A stretch of 57,065 nt of DNA from Bacillus canaveralius (lineage in GTDB: Bacteria > Bacillota > Bacilli > Bacillales > Cytobacillaceae): NCBI RefSeq assembly GCF_002860125.1, contig NZ_PGVA01000032.1:1-57065 (forward strand), read 5' to 3'. This document shows positions 8,705 through 18,565 of this stretch, in pieces. The position numbers and the translations under genes are program-made. Every line of letters starts with the position of its first letter. Position 1 is the stretch's first letter. The notes under the pieces are model-generated. The model saw only the letters and a list, made by a program, of their open reading frames with translations, did not search any database and had not been told where the DNA came from.

Positions 8705-11305
8705 TCATAAATTCTGAGGCCTGTTAGCAAAATGTGATGGTATAACTAGATTTTCAACATCGATCATTTTTTCAATTTGTACTACATAGGACATATTAGA
8801 AACGTTTATGGGTAATGCAGATAAAATGTCATCATGTGGTAACTCATTACTATTATTAAGTGTTTGGATAATATTTTTTCCTATGTATTTTAATATCCTT
8901 GTTCTCATAGAGCGAATTTCCCTGCATGAATTGTAATAAGAATCTGGATCAGCTAACATCTTTAAATCATTAGTGATTTTAGCTATCAAATGATAAGTTT
9001 CTCTATCCCGCGGTCCTACAATATGACTCTCTTCATCTAACCAAGATCTTAAAGTGACTTCATGTTTTCCCTTTCCATCATTTTTCATTTTGTCAGATAA
9101 TTGCTTGAAAGATAATTTATTTTTTGTCATAAACTCTTTTAATGCTTGTTTCCAATAGAGAGATTTCTTGTAACTCTCTCTAAAAACTTCATCACAATTT
9201 TTGCTCTGCAATATTATCTGAATTATTTTTTCTACGATATCCTTAGTTTCACTGTCATAGTTTGTAAATACAAGAAGATCCCCGGACACTATTGAGGACA
9301 CATCTGATTCAATTACTGATTGACTATCTTTGCTATAAACATATGGAGTGTAATATTTCGTAAAGAAAACTTTTTCTCCTGTCTCCAAAATTGCAATTCT
9401 TTGAATTTCTGATGTTTGTATTCCAACTGAGTCTAGTTTTTTCATTTCTGTAACTGCAAAATTAAAAGAAATCTGGCTGGTGAATGTATCTAATTCTGTC
9501 TCAATAGTTATTTCTTCAGATTCCTCAGTTAGTTCCATTGATGCTTCCAATTCTGAAAGGTTCATGTCTAACATACTTGTTTTGTCCAGATTCTCTGTAA
9601 GAGAGCAAAGTTGTTTCTTTGTTTGAGCTTCTTTTTGTATTAATTGTTTTTTTTCATTTGGATACAATAAGAATGTTACTAATTTGGTGTTAGATATAAA
9701 TAATGGATTCATCTTATTCCAATCTTCAACTCCTGTTAATATGACTTCATCGACTAGATTGTGTGAATTGAAGTTATTGTGGGTATAAAACTCACATTTT
9801 TCTATTATTCCTTTTAAGGCAGTAGGAGATGCATGTAAAAAAATTTTTCCGTAATATGTTTTAGCTGTAACTATCGAAACTTTCTTCTTTTTATGTTTTA
9901 TTTGTTTAAAAAATTCTATAAGGAAGTTATATTTTGGATTCCGGTGATCCATTTCATTTTTTATCCTTCTAAGAATAGATGATATGGCAAACATTTTCTG
10001 CCCAATTGTTGTATTGTTAAATTGGTTTGCGATATTATATATACTTTCTAATGCTTTGGTTGGGGAAAGTGCATTTATTCGTCCCTCCAATATGAGACGC
10101 TCCATAGTAGTTAAAGGAAAGAAAGATTTCTCTAATAGATTTAATAACCAATACGCCTTGATTATAAATATAGTAATGTTTTCATTATTGCTCTTATATC
10201 TAATTAAATGTTGTAAATATTTCTTACATTCTAAGAAATCACCATGATTGAAAATAATGTCTAAATCTTCAACATTAATCTTTATGTTAATAAAATTATC
10301 TATCATTTTGTTTAACTGTTTACTTTCTTCACATATCTTAATACCATTATTCTCCTTGTCCTTACCGATGCTACTGAGTCTCTCATTTATCCACACAAAC
10401 TTCTTTAGGTTCTCAAAATTATTGTAAACTGGCAAATCAATACCTTTATACAATTCTCCTAGCATCACAATACTTTTCAAAGAATTTCTATTATAAATAC
10501 TTGCTAATTCTGATATGTCCTCTGAAAAATACTTAGAACCGGATATTATTAATGTTTCAATATTTTTATCTTCTATGATTAACTCGCGCGCAACAGATAG
10601 TTTATTGGTAAACTTTAATAAGGGTTCAACTTTAGCTGGATTACCCGAATAATAATGTAGATCACTATTGGTATAATAGCCTGCAGGGAACAGGTCCCCT
10701 ATTTCTATTGCTTCTTTATTAACAGAAATTTTAAGTCTTTTCATTAAACCATCAGCTTCTGACTTTTCACATACAATTACAACTGATTTATTAGTGATGC
10801 TGTTTACATCTTTGTTTTTTATATCAAACAATGTCGAAATGACTTTCTGCCTTTTAGTTGTCTTTCTTATACCTCTTCCATCAAGTGTCTTTGCAGTACC
10901 GAAATATGGTAATATCGTATTTGCAAGTGAAAACGGAACACGATTAACTGTTAACGTTCCTCTATCACAATTTTCTATAACTATCCTGCCCTCATTATCC
11001 GTTCCCTTGAACTTCCCTCTCTTATTTTGGTATATAACAAGATCTCCAATTGTTAATTCATTTATAAATGACATATCTTCAGTATCATCTGACAAAAATG
11101 ATTTAAAACTTGCTATTATCGTAGCTACGTATAAGGGCAAACACGTACCTGGGTGAAGAATAATCCCACGTTCCTTTTTTGAATCTGTGAGTAATTTAAT
11201 AACAGTTTCCGAAACATTGCTAATGAAATCACTTTTTTGTATGGGTTTATTATCTATTAAGAAAAAGGATCTATCATATGCTTTGCGTATCTTGTCACTC
11301 AACAT
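8705..11305 (-). CDS. drmE: DISARM class 2 protein DrmE
   Basis: About 866 aa and AT-rich. DrmE is the class 2-specific DISARM protein without an assigned enzymatic motif. I call it from its place directly upstream of drmA and its size. The N-terminal half looks like a P-loop-like alpha/beta region (for example SVVIVCEKSEADGLM) without a clear Walker A. A lysine-rich C-terminal region near 700-800 (MTKNKLSFKQLSDKMKND) resembles a helix-turn-helix. ATG 11305 follows AAAGGAAG with good spacing, so I start here rather than at the TTG at 11329. First gene of the operon. Confidence 0.78.
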   Translation of the reverse strand: MLSDKIRKAYDRSFFLIDNKPIQKSDFISNVSETVIKLLTDSKKERGIILHPGTCLPLYVATIIASFKSFLSDDTEDMSFINELTIGDLVIYQNKRGKFKGTDNEGRIVIENCDRGTLTVNRVPFSLANTILPYFGTAKTLDGRGIRKTTKRQKVISTLFDIKNKDVNSITNKSVVIVCEKSEADGLMKRLKISVNKEAIEIGDLFPAGYYTNSDLHYYSGNPAKVEPLLKFTNKLSVARELIIEDKNIETLIISGSKYFSEDISELASIYNRNSLKSIVMLGELYKGIDLPVYNNFENLKKFVWINERLSSIGKDKENNGIKICEESKQLNKMIDNFINIKINVEDLDIIFNHGDFLECKKYLQHLIRYKSNNENITIFIIKAYWLLNLLEKSFFPLTTMERLILEGRINALSPTKALESIYNIANQFNNTTIGQKMFAISSILRRIKNEMDHRNPKYNFLIEFFKQIKHKKKKVSIVTAKTYYGKIFLHASPTALKGIIEKCEFYTHNNFNSHNLVDEVILTGVEDWNKMNPLFISNTKLVTFLLYPNEKKQLIQKEAQTKKQLCSLTENLDKTSMLDMNLSELEASMELTEESEEITIETELDTFTSQISFNFAVTEMKKLDSVGIQTSEIQRIAILETGEKVFFTKYYTPYVYSKDSQSVIESDVSSIVSGDLLVFTNYDSETKDIVEKIIQIILQSKNCDEVFRESYKKSLYWKQALKEFMTKNKLSFKQLSDKMKNDGKGKHEVTLRSWLDEESHIVGPRDRETYHLIAKITNDLKMLADPDSYYNSCREIRSMRTRILKYIGKNIIQTLNNSNELPHDDILSALPINVSNMSYVVQIEKMIDVENLVIPSHFANRPQNL

Positions 11306-11329
11306 TTTATATACACTTCCTTTAAACAA

Positions 11330-11909
11330 GGTGATGCTTTTCTAGTATAAATTTGTTTTGTTCTACCTCGTTTTATTATGTCAATGTGTTTTCTGAAATA
11401 GTACACAAAAATAAATATATATTTTCGCTCTATTTCTGGGAACCGACTGTATTGCCAGTTATTCCTGGGGCAAAAATCTTCAATGTGTAGCTATAAATTA
11501 CACCGTATTTTCGAATTATTATATGTACTACTGAATCTTTATCGCATCCCTATCTAATAACCATGTAGTCTTCCCTACATTTTACCATTAGAAACAACAA
11601 CTAGGAACCTGTATATGTTTTTTTGCGATTTAGTAACCCTAAAAATTGTACATTTATCTATGTGCATAAACCCCACTAAATGGGTTCTTCAAGCTAAAAG
11701 ATATAAAGAAGGAACATGTGGATAGCAACGCGCTGAATCTTCATAAACAGTATGCAAAATATACTAACAATATAATTTTCGATTAAAACTTCTCCGATTT
11801 TTTAATAATCATCAACTAGCCGGATCCTTTATTTTACACTGCTTGCATTACGATTTTGCACTATTAAATCTATGTGTATATGGCACAATAAAAATGTAGG
11901 GGATGGCAC
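11330..11909. other. AT-rich spacer upstream of DISARM
   Basis: No gene is visible. The drmE promoter must lie here. A TTGACA-like -35 (minus strand, 11384-11379) and a TATACT -10 (11349-11344) are both present but 29 bp apart, so I do not call that pair. The region is rich in short AT tracts and stops in all frames. It adjoins the IS remnant and could be decayed mobile DNA. Confidence 0.4.
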
Positions 11910-11948
11910 TTAATTTGTGCAGTGCCCGGAGGGCGCTGCACAAATTAA
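11910..11948. terminator. Large perfect hairpin, probable bidirectional terminator
   Basis: TTAATTTGTGCAG-TGCCC, loop GGA, then the complement (GGGCG-CTGCACAAATTAA). This is an 18-bp stem with one G-T pair, and AT-rich flanks on both sides could serve as U-tracts. It lies between the DISARM operon and the OLD gene, at the edge of the IstB remnant. It may insulate the two defence loci or be part of the lost transposon. Confidence 0.55.
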
Positions 11949-11953
11949 AAAAA

Positions 11954-12218
11954 CCACTTGCCAACATTCCTAAATAACAATACACTTCCTGTTGGGATAA
12001 ATCGCAGGAGGTATCAAGGAGATGTTGGCAGTGGCCGAGATTAATTATATCAGACACGAGGTTAACAGAAAAGATTGTGATTATACAGGTTATCCAATCT
12101 TAACAGAGGCTGTCATTGACCGGTTAATTCACCACTCTCATCTAGTGGTTTTCAATGGGGATAGTCATCGCTATAAAGAATCCTTACTACAAAACTAGGA
12201 ATTAATGTTGCCAAGTGG
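11954..12218 (+). mobile_element. IS21-family remnant with 15-bp inverted repeats
   Basis: CCACTTGCCAACATT (11954-11968) and AATGTTGCCAAGTGG (12204-12218) are inverted copies with one mismatch. They bracket a fragment of IstB (12022-12198). Just outside the right copy the sequence continues with ACATTTTTA and CACTTGCCAAATACA (to about 12262), the kind of repeated end seen in IS21-family elements. Most of the element, including istA, is gone. Confidence 0.6.
12022..12198 (+). pseudogene. istB: IstB C-terminal fragment (IS21 helper ATPase)
   Basis: A 58-codon frame whose second half, EAVIDRLIHHSHLVVFNGDS, matches the conserved C-terminus of the IstB transposition ATPase. Walker motifs are absent because the N-terminal two-thirds is deleted. 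Its strand is opposite to the flanking defence genes. It marks an old transposition event between DISARM and the OLD gene. Confidence 0.75.
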
Positions 12219-12276
12219 TTACATTTTTATCTGCGTTTAATGCATTTTTCACTTGCCAAATACAGATTTAATCTAA

Positions 12277-14001
12277 TTAATAAGAACCTACTTTCTCTGC
12301 CTCCATTTTGTTCTTATTTTGCATTTCTTCGTCAGTTTTATGCTTTATCAATCCAGCAAATAAATCATCATAATCCTTTTCATTGTTTATTCTACGAAAT
12401 CCCACATCTAAAGTTTTCTCTTCACCACGGTTTATTATTTGGTCAAATAAATTCTCTACTATCCTTCTAGATTTAACAAACTCATCTGTATCAGAGGTTC
12501 CATGTAATATTTGATAAATTGTTTGAGTTTTTTTATGATTTGATACGTCTCCGATATCGATAGCATTTTCAAAATTTGCTATTGAACAGAAAATTCTTAT
12601 GCTACTACTCTCTTTAAGTTTAAATATATTTTTACAATTCGTAAGTTGAGCTTTTAATGTAGAAGAGGAGTGCTTAGTATGATTGTCCACATCATGTAAA
12701 ACATCATAACTAGAGTTAAACTGATTAAGAATTTTCATCAAGGTTCCAATTGTAGCTTTACCTCTAGCACGAATTATGTGTACATTCTTATTCTTTAATT
12801 TAGCAAGGTGTTTAAAAGCAATATACTCAGTATCCCCTTCAACAATCACTATTTTATCCGCAAAGAAAAATTCGTTCACATAAGAGTCCACATAGTTTAA
12901 AATCTTCATATTTTTTTTATCATCATCATCAAAGTGCTCACTAATAGATTTATATAATTGAATTGCTTCTTTTTCACCAACACGGAAAACTTGAATAGAG
13001 GTATGCCTCTCAGACAAATCTATAAGTATTGGCGAATGAGTCGAAATCATTAGTGGCATTTTTCCCCCAATTTTATATAGAGAACGACTTAATGCTCGAA
13101 CTGCTTCTGGGTGCAAGAAAGCTTCTGGCTCATCTATCAGTAATAATTTATTATCATTTTCACCCATGAGTTTTTTTTCTATCATGTTTTGAATAAGGTA
13201 TATTAGACTCATTCGTTGTAAACCAGTCCCTTGGTTTGCTAGTGGCATTTTAGATTGTTTATTATTGTCAATATAAACACTTGAATTTGTAGACTTTAAT
13301 ATGTCTGTTGAGGAAAAGCCTTCACTCTCTCCACCTACTACATTTAAGGATAAATGTTCGTTAGAAAATAGAACACGCAAGTTATCGGAAACATCATTAC
13401 TTACTTGTTCAAGAAGTTTATCCGTACTTAACTTAAGCTTTCGTAAAAACTTAGGGTAAGACTTTCTGATTTGAGAATATTCCTGTGCTAATTGGAACAT
13501 TTCTTTTTCTTCTTCAGGGTCTCCATTAAAACCCTCAAGCTTTTGTAAATCATTTTTGATTATCTCAGAATATATATTTTGAATTAAATCGTTAATATCA
13601 TCAGGTAACATAGATGGGGTTATGTAAAAAGGTTTATTATTCAAGATTTCTTCTAGTGTATCTTTCAATTCGTGTTTGTTTTTAATTTCAACATCATTTT
13701 CATCATAAAAACTAGGAGCAGACTCCTCTTTATATTTCTTTTTGATAGTGATTTTATCTTCATCAGACTCAAATACCGCTTTCAAGACAATCTCCTTACC
13801 CCGTTCAGAGAAGCAATCGTTAGAGATAGTTTTTGCTTTAGTCTCTTTTTGAAAGAAACAGTTTATAGCTTCTAATATAGTCGATTTACCAGTATTATTT
13901 CTTCCAGTTAAAATTGCAATTGAGTCTTTAGAAAAATCAATGGCAAAGGTATCTTTAAAAACCTTATAATTCGTAACACTAAATTTTGTTAATCTCACCA
14001 A
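12277..14001 (-). CDS. OLD-family ATP-dependent endonuclease
   Basis: 574 aa. The N-terminal SMC/ABC-like ATPase has Walker A GRNNTGKST at 33-41, a Q/signature region near 256-270 (ANQGTGLQRMS), Walker B LLLIDEPEAFLHPEA near 290 and ISTHSPILI after it. The C-terminal TOPRIM domain has the acidic IVEGDTEY motif near 385 and HDVDNHT near 435. OLD proteins are DNA nucleases that act in phage exclusion. No UvrD-like GajB partner is adjacent, so it resembles a stand-alone (class 1) OLD rather than a Gabija pair. Neighbours are an IS21 scar and DISARM, consistent with a defence island. The natural target is not known from sequence. Confidence 0.85.
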   Translation of the reverse strand: MVRLTKFSVTNYKVFKDTFAIDFSKDSIAILTGRNNTGKSTILEAINCFFQKETKAKTISNDCFSERGKEIVLKAVFESDEDKITIKKKYKEESAPSFYDENDVEIKNKHELKDTLEEILNNKPFYITPSMLPDDINDLIQNIYSEIIKNDLQKLEGFNGDPEEEKEMFQLAQEYSQIRKSYPKFLRKLKLSTDKLLEQVSNDVSDNLRVLFSNEHLSLNVVGGESEGFSSTDILKSTNSSVYIDNNKQSKMPLANQGTGLQRMSLIYLIQNMIEKKLMGENDNKLLLIDEPEAFLHPEAVRALSRSLYKIGGKMPLMISTHSPILIDLSERHTSIQVFRVGEKEAIQLYKSISEHFDDDDKKNMKILNYVDSYVNEFFFADKIVIVEGDTEYIAFKHLAKLKNKNVHIIRARGKATIGTLMKILNQFNSSYDVLHDVDNHTKHSSSTLKAQLTNCKNIFKLKESSSIRIFCSIANFENAIDIGDVSNHKKTQTIYQILHGTSDTDEFVKSRRIVENLFDQIINRGEEKTLDVGFRRINNEKDYDDLFAGLIKHKTDEEMQNKNKMEAEKVGSY

Positions 14002-14217
14002 GCATTCCTCCTAAGTATATTAGTTTATATTTTACCATATATACCCTACTTTTTGAGTGCTTGTTTTTACAAAAAATAACTTAATTCTTGTAAATTCAAC
14101 AAAATCCATGAGCCAGCTCCTCAGTAGTAAACAAAATAGGGTTAAGCTCTGGCTGATCTTACTCATACCTTTCTAAGATTAATAATGACTGGATCCATAT
14201 TTAGGGGGGGAATGAAG

Positions 14218-15145
14218 ATGGCGAAGGTCACTGCAGGGGAAGATTTTCTTTTTCAACAGGTGTTTGATTGTGTGCTGAACCGGATCGAGCGCAAGGAGTG
14301 GAAGGAAAATGAGAAGCTCCCCTCCGTCAGACAGCTGGCCGCTGAATTAGAAATCAATCGGTTGACGGTTTTGAAAGCCTATAAGCTGCTGAAACAGCAT
14401 AACAAGATCTATGTAAAGGATAAGGTCGGCTATTATGTTCAATCAGAGGAACCTGTATTTGAAATCTGCGATCATCCAATCCTTACCGCGAATGTATCAA
14501 AAAGTTCTTTATCTGAAATCCACCAGGCACAGGTTGATTATAACTTTTCCCAGGCACTAAAAGATCCAAATCTTCTTCCGAATCATTATTTCTCCGATTA
14601 CGTTAAAAAGGTGTTTGATCTGTATCCAAAGGTCCTGGCAACATACGCCACTGTGCAAGGGGATGAGGAACTGCGTGAAGCTCTTTCGCATTATTTTACG
14701 AAAAAATATAAGACTGTACTTACGCCAGACAATCTATTAATCCTATCGGGTTCACAGCAAGGGATTCACCTAGTTGCCGAAACGTTCATCAAACCGAGGG
14801 ACACCGTTTTGTTCGAACGGCCGAGTTACAGTGCTGCCATCGATATTTTTAAGGCAAGAGGTGCTAGGATTCAAACCATTGACATAACCCCGGATGGATA
14901 TGATCTCGATCAGCTTGAACACTATATGAAGCTCTATCGACCAAGATTGTTTTACCTGAATCCGACATTTCATAATCCAACTGGCTATACCGTACCTGCT
15001 GAGCAGCGAAACAGCTAGTGCAGCTGGCGGAACAGTATCGCTGCCTGTTGATAGAGGATGATGCCAATCATGATATTACTTTGATGAGAAGCCGCCCGCT
15101 CCGATTTACACCTATGAGATATTAAGTAAAACCCTGTGTCTTTAA
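14218..15145 (+). pseudogene. Broken MocR/PdxR-type GntR-aminotransferase regulator
   Basis: Good start: ATG 14218 seven bases after AGGGGGGG. The winged helix (residues about 8-75, SVRQLAAELEINRLTVLKAYKLL) is followed by the first part of a fold-type I aminotransferase domain, ending NPTFHNPTGYTVPAEQR. A frameshift near 15008 gives a stop at 15018. The next frame continues AAKQLVQLAEQYRCLLIEDD, and a second shift near 15080 continues FDEKPPAPIYTYE. It then ends without the PLP-lysine part. The family is about 460-480 aa; about 310 remain. Its end overlaps the convergent M20 gene by four bases. Confidence 0.85.
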
Positions 15146-16326
15146 GCTAAGTAATCAACAGCAAGCTTAATATAAAATTTAATTGAATCAATATATTTTT
15201 GTAAATCTACCCACTCATCTGGCTGGTGCGCGATTTCCGGCTCTCCTGGTCCATAGATTAATATGGGAACGTGGGGAAGAGCCTTGTTGTAAATGGAACC
15301 ATCGGTATAATAATTGACCCCTCCAGCAGGTTGATCATTGTTAAGCAAAGATTTATTCGTGTTTTTTGCTAGTCCAATAAACGGGTCTTCATTAGCAGTA
15401 TGCACGCATGCTAAATCATTAATTGTTTCCATCTGAAAAGACATGGAATTTTGTTTTGTTGTCTTTTCTACTAAAGTTTTTATGTCTCTTTCAATATCTT
15501 CATGGTTTTGTCCTGGTACAGTTCTTATATCTAAATAGATGGTACACTGGTCGGGAACTACATTTGTACTTACTCCACCTTGAATCATGCCAATGTTAAT
15601 CGTTGATTCTCCTAATATAGGATGGTGTTCATATTTCAGGGAATAGTTTCTTAATTCATTAATGAAATGGTTCATCCCCCAGATGGCATTTACCCCTAAT
15701 GAGGGCATAGATCCATGTGCAGTTTTACCAAAAATTGATATTTTCAACCAAAGTACGCCCTTGTGTGCGATCTTCACTTTATTTGCCGTAGGCTCTCCAA
15801 TCACAATGGCTGTGGCATCCTCAACTTGGCCATTTCTTATTACTCGTTTTGCACCAAAGCAATCAACTTCCTCACCCACTGTGCCAACAAAACGAAGATT
15901 CCCATTTAATTTTATTTGTGCTTTTTCAATACATTCGATTGCCATCACCATGGCCGCTACGCCGCTTTTCATATCGGTGGTACCACGGCCAAACAGTTTG
16001 TTTTCCTTGATTTCCCCCTCGAAAATTCCATAATTCCAAGTTACATTTCCAGGCGGTACAGTATCAAAATGTCCGCTAAAAATTAGTGTTTTACAATCTT
16101 CATCTTTCATTTCATGATTATAGGATACAATCAGATTTTCTCTTTTTTCTGATATCGGGTCAGGAAAAAGAGTTAAATTAGATCTTTTTAATCGGTCCTT
16201 AATGACATCCGAAACCGCTTTTTCACTACCAGTATTTGTGACACTATTGATGTTAATTAATGAACGGAGAAAGTTTATTGCCTCCCTTTCATCAATTAAC
16301 TCAATAGCCTTTAAATAATCAACCAA
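15142..16326 (-). CDS. M20-family metallopeptidase (ArgE/DapE type)
   Basis: A cytosolic zinc amidohydrolase of 394 aa that removes acyl groups or cleaves small peptides. SGHFDTVPP (about residues 84-92) provides the first metal ligands, GRGTTDMKSG the bridging Asp, and GTVGEEVDCFGA the catalytic Glu pair. The dimerisation lid begins near HKGVLWLK and contains GKTAHGSMP. I choose TTG 16326 because GGGGGG lies eight bases upstream; the frame is open a further 14 codons but without a site. Last gene downstream of the phosphotriesterase homologue, after a 183-bp gap, so membership in the sugar operon is likely but not certain. Confidence 0.82.
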   Translation of the reverse strand: MVDYLKAIELIDEREAINFLRSLININSVTNTGSEKAVSDVIKDRLKRSNLTLFPDPISEKRENLIVSYNHEMKDEDCKTLIFSGHFDTVPPGNVTWNYGIFEGEIKENKLFGRGTTDMKSGVAAMVMAIECIEKAQIKLNGNLRFVGTVGEEVDCFGAKRVIRNGQVEDATAIVIGEPTANKVKIAHKGVLWLKISIFGKTAHGSMPSLGVNAIWGMNHFINELRNYSLKYEHHPILGESTINIGMIQGGVSTNVVPDQCTIYLDIRTVPGQNHEDIERDIKTLVEKTTKQNSMSFQMETINDLACVHTANEDPFIGLAKNTNKSLLNNDQPAGGVNYYTDGSIYNKALPHVPILIYGPGEPEIAHQPDEWVDLQKYIDSIKFYIKLAVDYLA

Positions 16327-16509
16327 TTTAAGTTCCCCCCAAGAAAAAAAAGAAGCAGTCTGGCACAACTACTTTAAATAAAATACAAAAGCATAGGAAC
16401 TAATGTTACGAAATGATAAAGCTTCCCAATGAACGCGTAGAACGAAAGCAGATCTTCCTACCCTTTCCTTGATTTCTGTTGTGGTCGGTCAGGTCATCAG
16501 CCTCACTCT

Positions 16510-17535
16510 TTAGCTCTCTCTGTCAAAAACACGACGAGGATTATCTATTAATATTGTATTGATTTCTTGCTGAGAAACTCCCATCCTTTTTAAACGTGGA
16601 ACAAAGTTTTCTAGTATATGTGAGTACCCCCAACCTCCGTAAGTTTTCAATAAGATTTTCAAGAACACATCTTGGGAAAGCAATATTGATTCTCCAAATC
16701 CTTTTTCTAATAAGTTAATGATTGCTTTGGCATTATCTTCATCTGAAGGAGATTGGCCTTCTGGAAACAATAGATCAATGCCAATCATGTCATATTCCAA
16801 AAAAGCACCGCGATCCGCAAGAGACGTTTGATATGCAACATCATTCATACTTGGATTCATATGGTCAAGAATAGTTTTATGAACGGCTCCACCTTCTTTT
16901 TCAACAATATTTAGAATTTGATGTCCATATCTTTCCCATCCTGGCAGATGAATGGTTAAAACATGGCCTGTTTTTTTCTGTGCCCGTGCGGCTGCACGTA
17001 ATACTTTTACTTCAAGTTCTGTCATATCAGGGCTTATCCCGATTTCGCCAATTATCCCTGCTTTTATTCCAGTCCCATCCACCCCCACTTCAAGATCTGA
17101 AATAATATCATTTTCAATTTCTTCAATCGACCAGTCTCTCACACGAGAAGGTATCGTATCCTCCAGGTAATACCCACATCCCATAATAATATTTAATCCC
17201 GTTCTTCTTGATAGCCGATATAAGGCATTTGGGTCTCTTCCCAGGGCAACTGGAGTAACATCTACAATGGTTTTTCCCCCAAAGTTGTAAAATTCCAGTG
17301 CCTCTTTTACGGCAACATCTTCATCAACCATTAAGCCGTTATCCTGATTTGCATAAGGATTTAACCTTAATCTGCCTAAAATATCCATTGAAACAGTTTG
17401 ATTCGCAAAATACTTTAATGGTCCGTTTGGCTCTTCCCAAAGATGGGACCGATCAATATATAAATGCTCATGCATCAGTGTGATTCCTAAATCTTTACTA
17501 TCGATTTTCCCTTGTACTGTTTGCACTAAAGCCAT
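16510..17535 (-). CDS. Phosphotriesterase-family metal hydrolase
   Basis: 341 aa with an amidohydrolase (PTE/Php) fold. MHEHLYID near the N-terminus supplies the HxH pair, and KAGIIGEIG holds the bridging lysine region. TIHLPG and ILDHMNPS give the two C-terminal histidines and LLSQDVF the final Asp. Family members hydrolyse organophosphates, lactones or phospho-sugar lactones. In a sugar ABC operon a lactonase or sugar-phosphate hydrolase is more likely. ATG 17535 follows TAGGTTG; an upstream GTG is too close to that site. Sits 17 bp after the permease gene. A second family member occurs at 32050-32964. Confidence 0.85.
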   Translation of the reverse strand: MALVQTVQGKIDSKDLGITLMHEHLYIDRSHLWEEPNGPLKYFANQTVSMDILGRLRLNPYANQDNGLMVDEDVAVKEALEFYNFGGKTIVDVTPVALGRDPNALYRLSRRTGLNIIMGCGYYLEDTIPSRVRDWSIEEIENDIISDLEVGVDGTGIKAGIIGEIGISPDMTELEVKVLRAAARAQKKTGHVLTIHLPGWERYGHQILNIVEKEGGAVHKTILDHMNPSMNDVAYQTSLADRGAFLEYDMIGIDLLFPEGQSPSDEDNAKAIINLLEKGFGESILLSQDVFLKILLKTYGGWGYSHILENFVPRLKRMGVSQQEINTILIDNPRRVFDRES

Positions 17536-17551
17536 CAGTATCACAACCTAT

Positions 17552-18565
17552 TTAATTATTTTTTCTAAATCCAAATACGCGAATATTCAATATTACAGCA
17601 AGTAATAATACAAATCCTTCGATGATTTGAATAATATAAGGAGAAACTTGCAATAACGTCAAACCATTATTGATCACTCCGATGATGACCACACCGATTA
17701 AAGAACCAATCATCGTCCCTTTTCCCCCCATCAGTGCGGTGCCTCCAAGTACAACTGCGGCAATAATATCCAATTCAAACATCATCCCGATATTGGATGA
17801 GCCAGAAGCTAATCTGGAAGAAATAATAAGCCCAGCAAGTGCTGCTGCTCCACCACTCATCATATATGTGATTAATTTTACTTTTCGTGTATCCACACCG
17901 GAGCGTCTCACTGCCTCTTCATTTGCTCCAATTCCGGTTACATATATTCCGAATCTGCTATTCTTTAGCGCGACCGCTCCTAGTCCAGCAATAATAATAG
18001 CCAGCAAAGCTGAAACAGGAACGCCAAATAATGTCCCAAGTCCGATATTAGTCAATCCATGTTCTCTGGAAATCGCAATGGAATAACCACCTGTGATTAA
18101 TAAGGCTATACCACGAACGAAGATCATGGATGACAGCGTTACGATAAATGGAGGGATATTTTGAAAAGCGGTTATATATCCGTTTACTATTCCGATCGCA
18201 AGTCCAGCAGCAATTACGATCGTTAACGTGACTGGACTGCCAATTCCTGCTTGTAAAGCTGTTGCCGTTACTGCACTTGATAGTGCAACAATCGAGCCTA
18301 CTGATAAATCAATTCCTCCAGTGGTAATAATAAACGTCATTGCTACCACTACGATTAGATTTGGCGCTAACTGTTGAATTAAATTAAAAAAGTTCCCGTA
18401 ACTAAAAAATGCATTTGCAGCGAAACTAAAATAGGTGGATATAATTAACAAAATCAGAAAAATACTTAATACTTGCTTGTTTTCATTTATCCATGCAGAA
18501 ATTTTGATAGCAGGATTGTACTGTTCTAGATTCACATTATTTGTCTCAATTTTCACCTTGCTCAT
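17552..18565 (-). CDS. Ribose-type sugar ABC transporter permease (RbsC family)
   Basis: A polytopic membrane protein of about 337 aa with eight or more hydrophobic segments. Signature stretches are TGGIDLSVGSIVALSSA and the C-terminal DIIAAVVLGGTALMGGKGT typical of the BPD_transp_2 family. It forms the channel with the ATPase encoded just upstream. The stop of that gene overlaps this start (TGATG), giving translational coupling. The imported sugar is unknown. Confidence 0.92.
   Translation of the reverse strand: MSKVKIETNNVNLEQYNPAIKISAWINENKQVLSIFLILLIISTYFSFAANAFFSYGNFFNLIQQLAPNLIVVVAMTFIITTGGIDLSVGSIVALSSAVTATALQAGIGSPVTLTIVIAAGLAIGIVNGYITAFQNIPPFIVTLSSMIFVRGIALLITGGYSIAISREHGLTNIGLGTLFGVPVSALLAIIIAGLGAVALKNSRFGIYVTGIGANEEAVRRSGVDTRKVKLITYMMSGGAAALAGLIISSRLASGSSNIGMMFELDIIAAVVLGGTALMGGKGTMIGSLIGVVIIGVINNGLTLLQVSPYIIQIIEGFVLLLAVILNIRVFGFRKNN

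Noticed and set aside
11344-11384. TTGACA and TATACT as the drmE promoter
   Set aside because: Spacing of 29 bp is far from the 16-18 bp needed.
11848-12057. 69-codon minus-strand frame between DISARM and OLD
   Set aside because: Overlaps the large hairpin and the IstB remnant on the other strand; its translation matches no family.
12277-14001. OLD gene as GajA of a Gabija system
   Set aside because: No UvrD-like helicase (GajB) next to it on either side.
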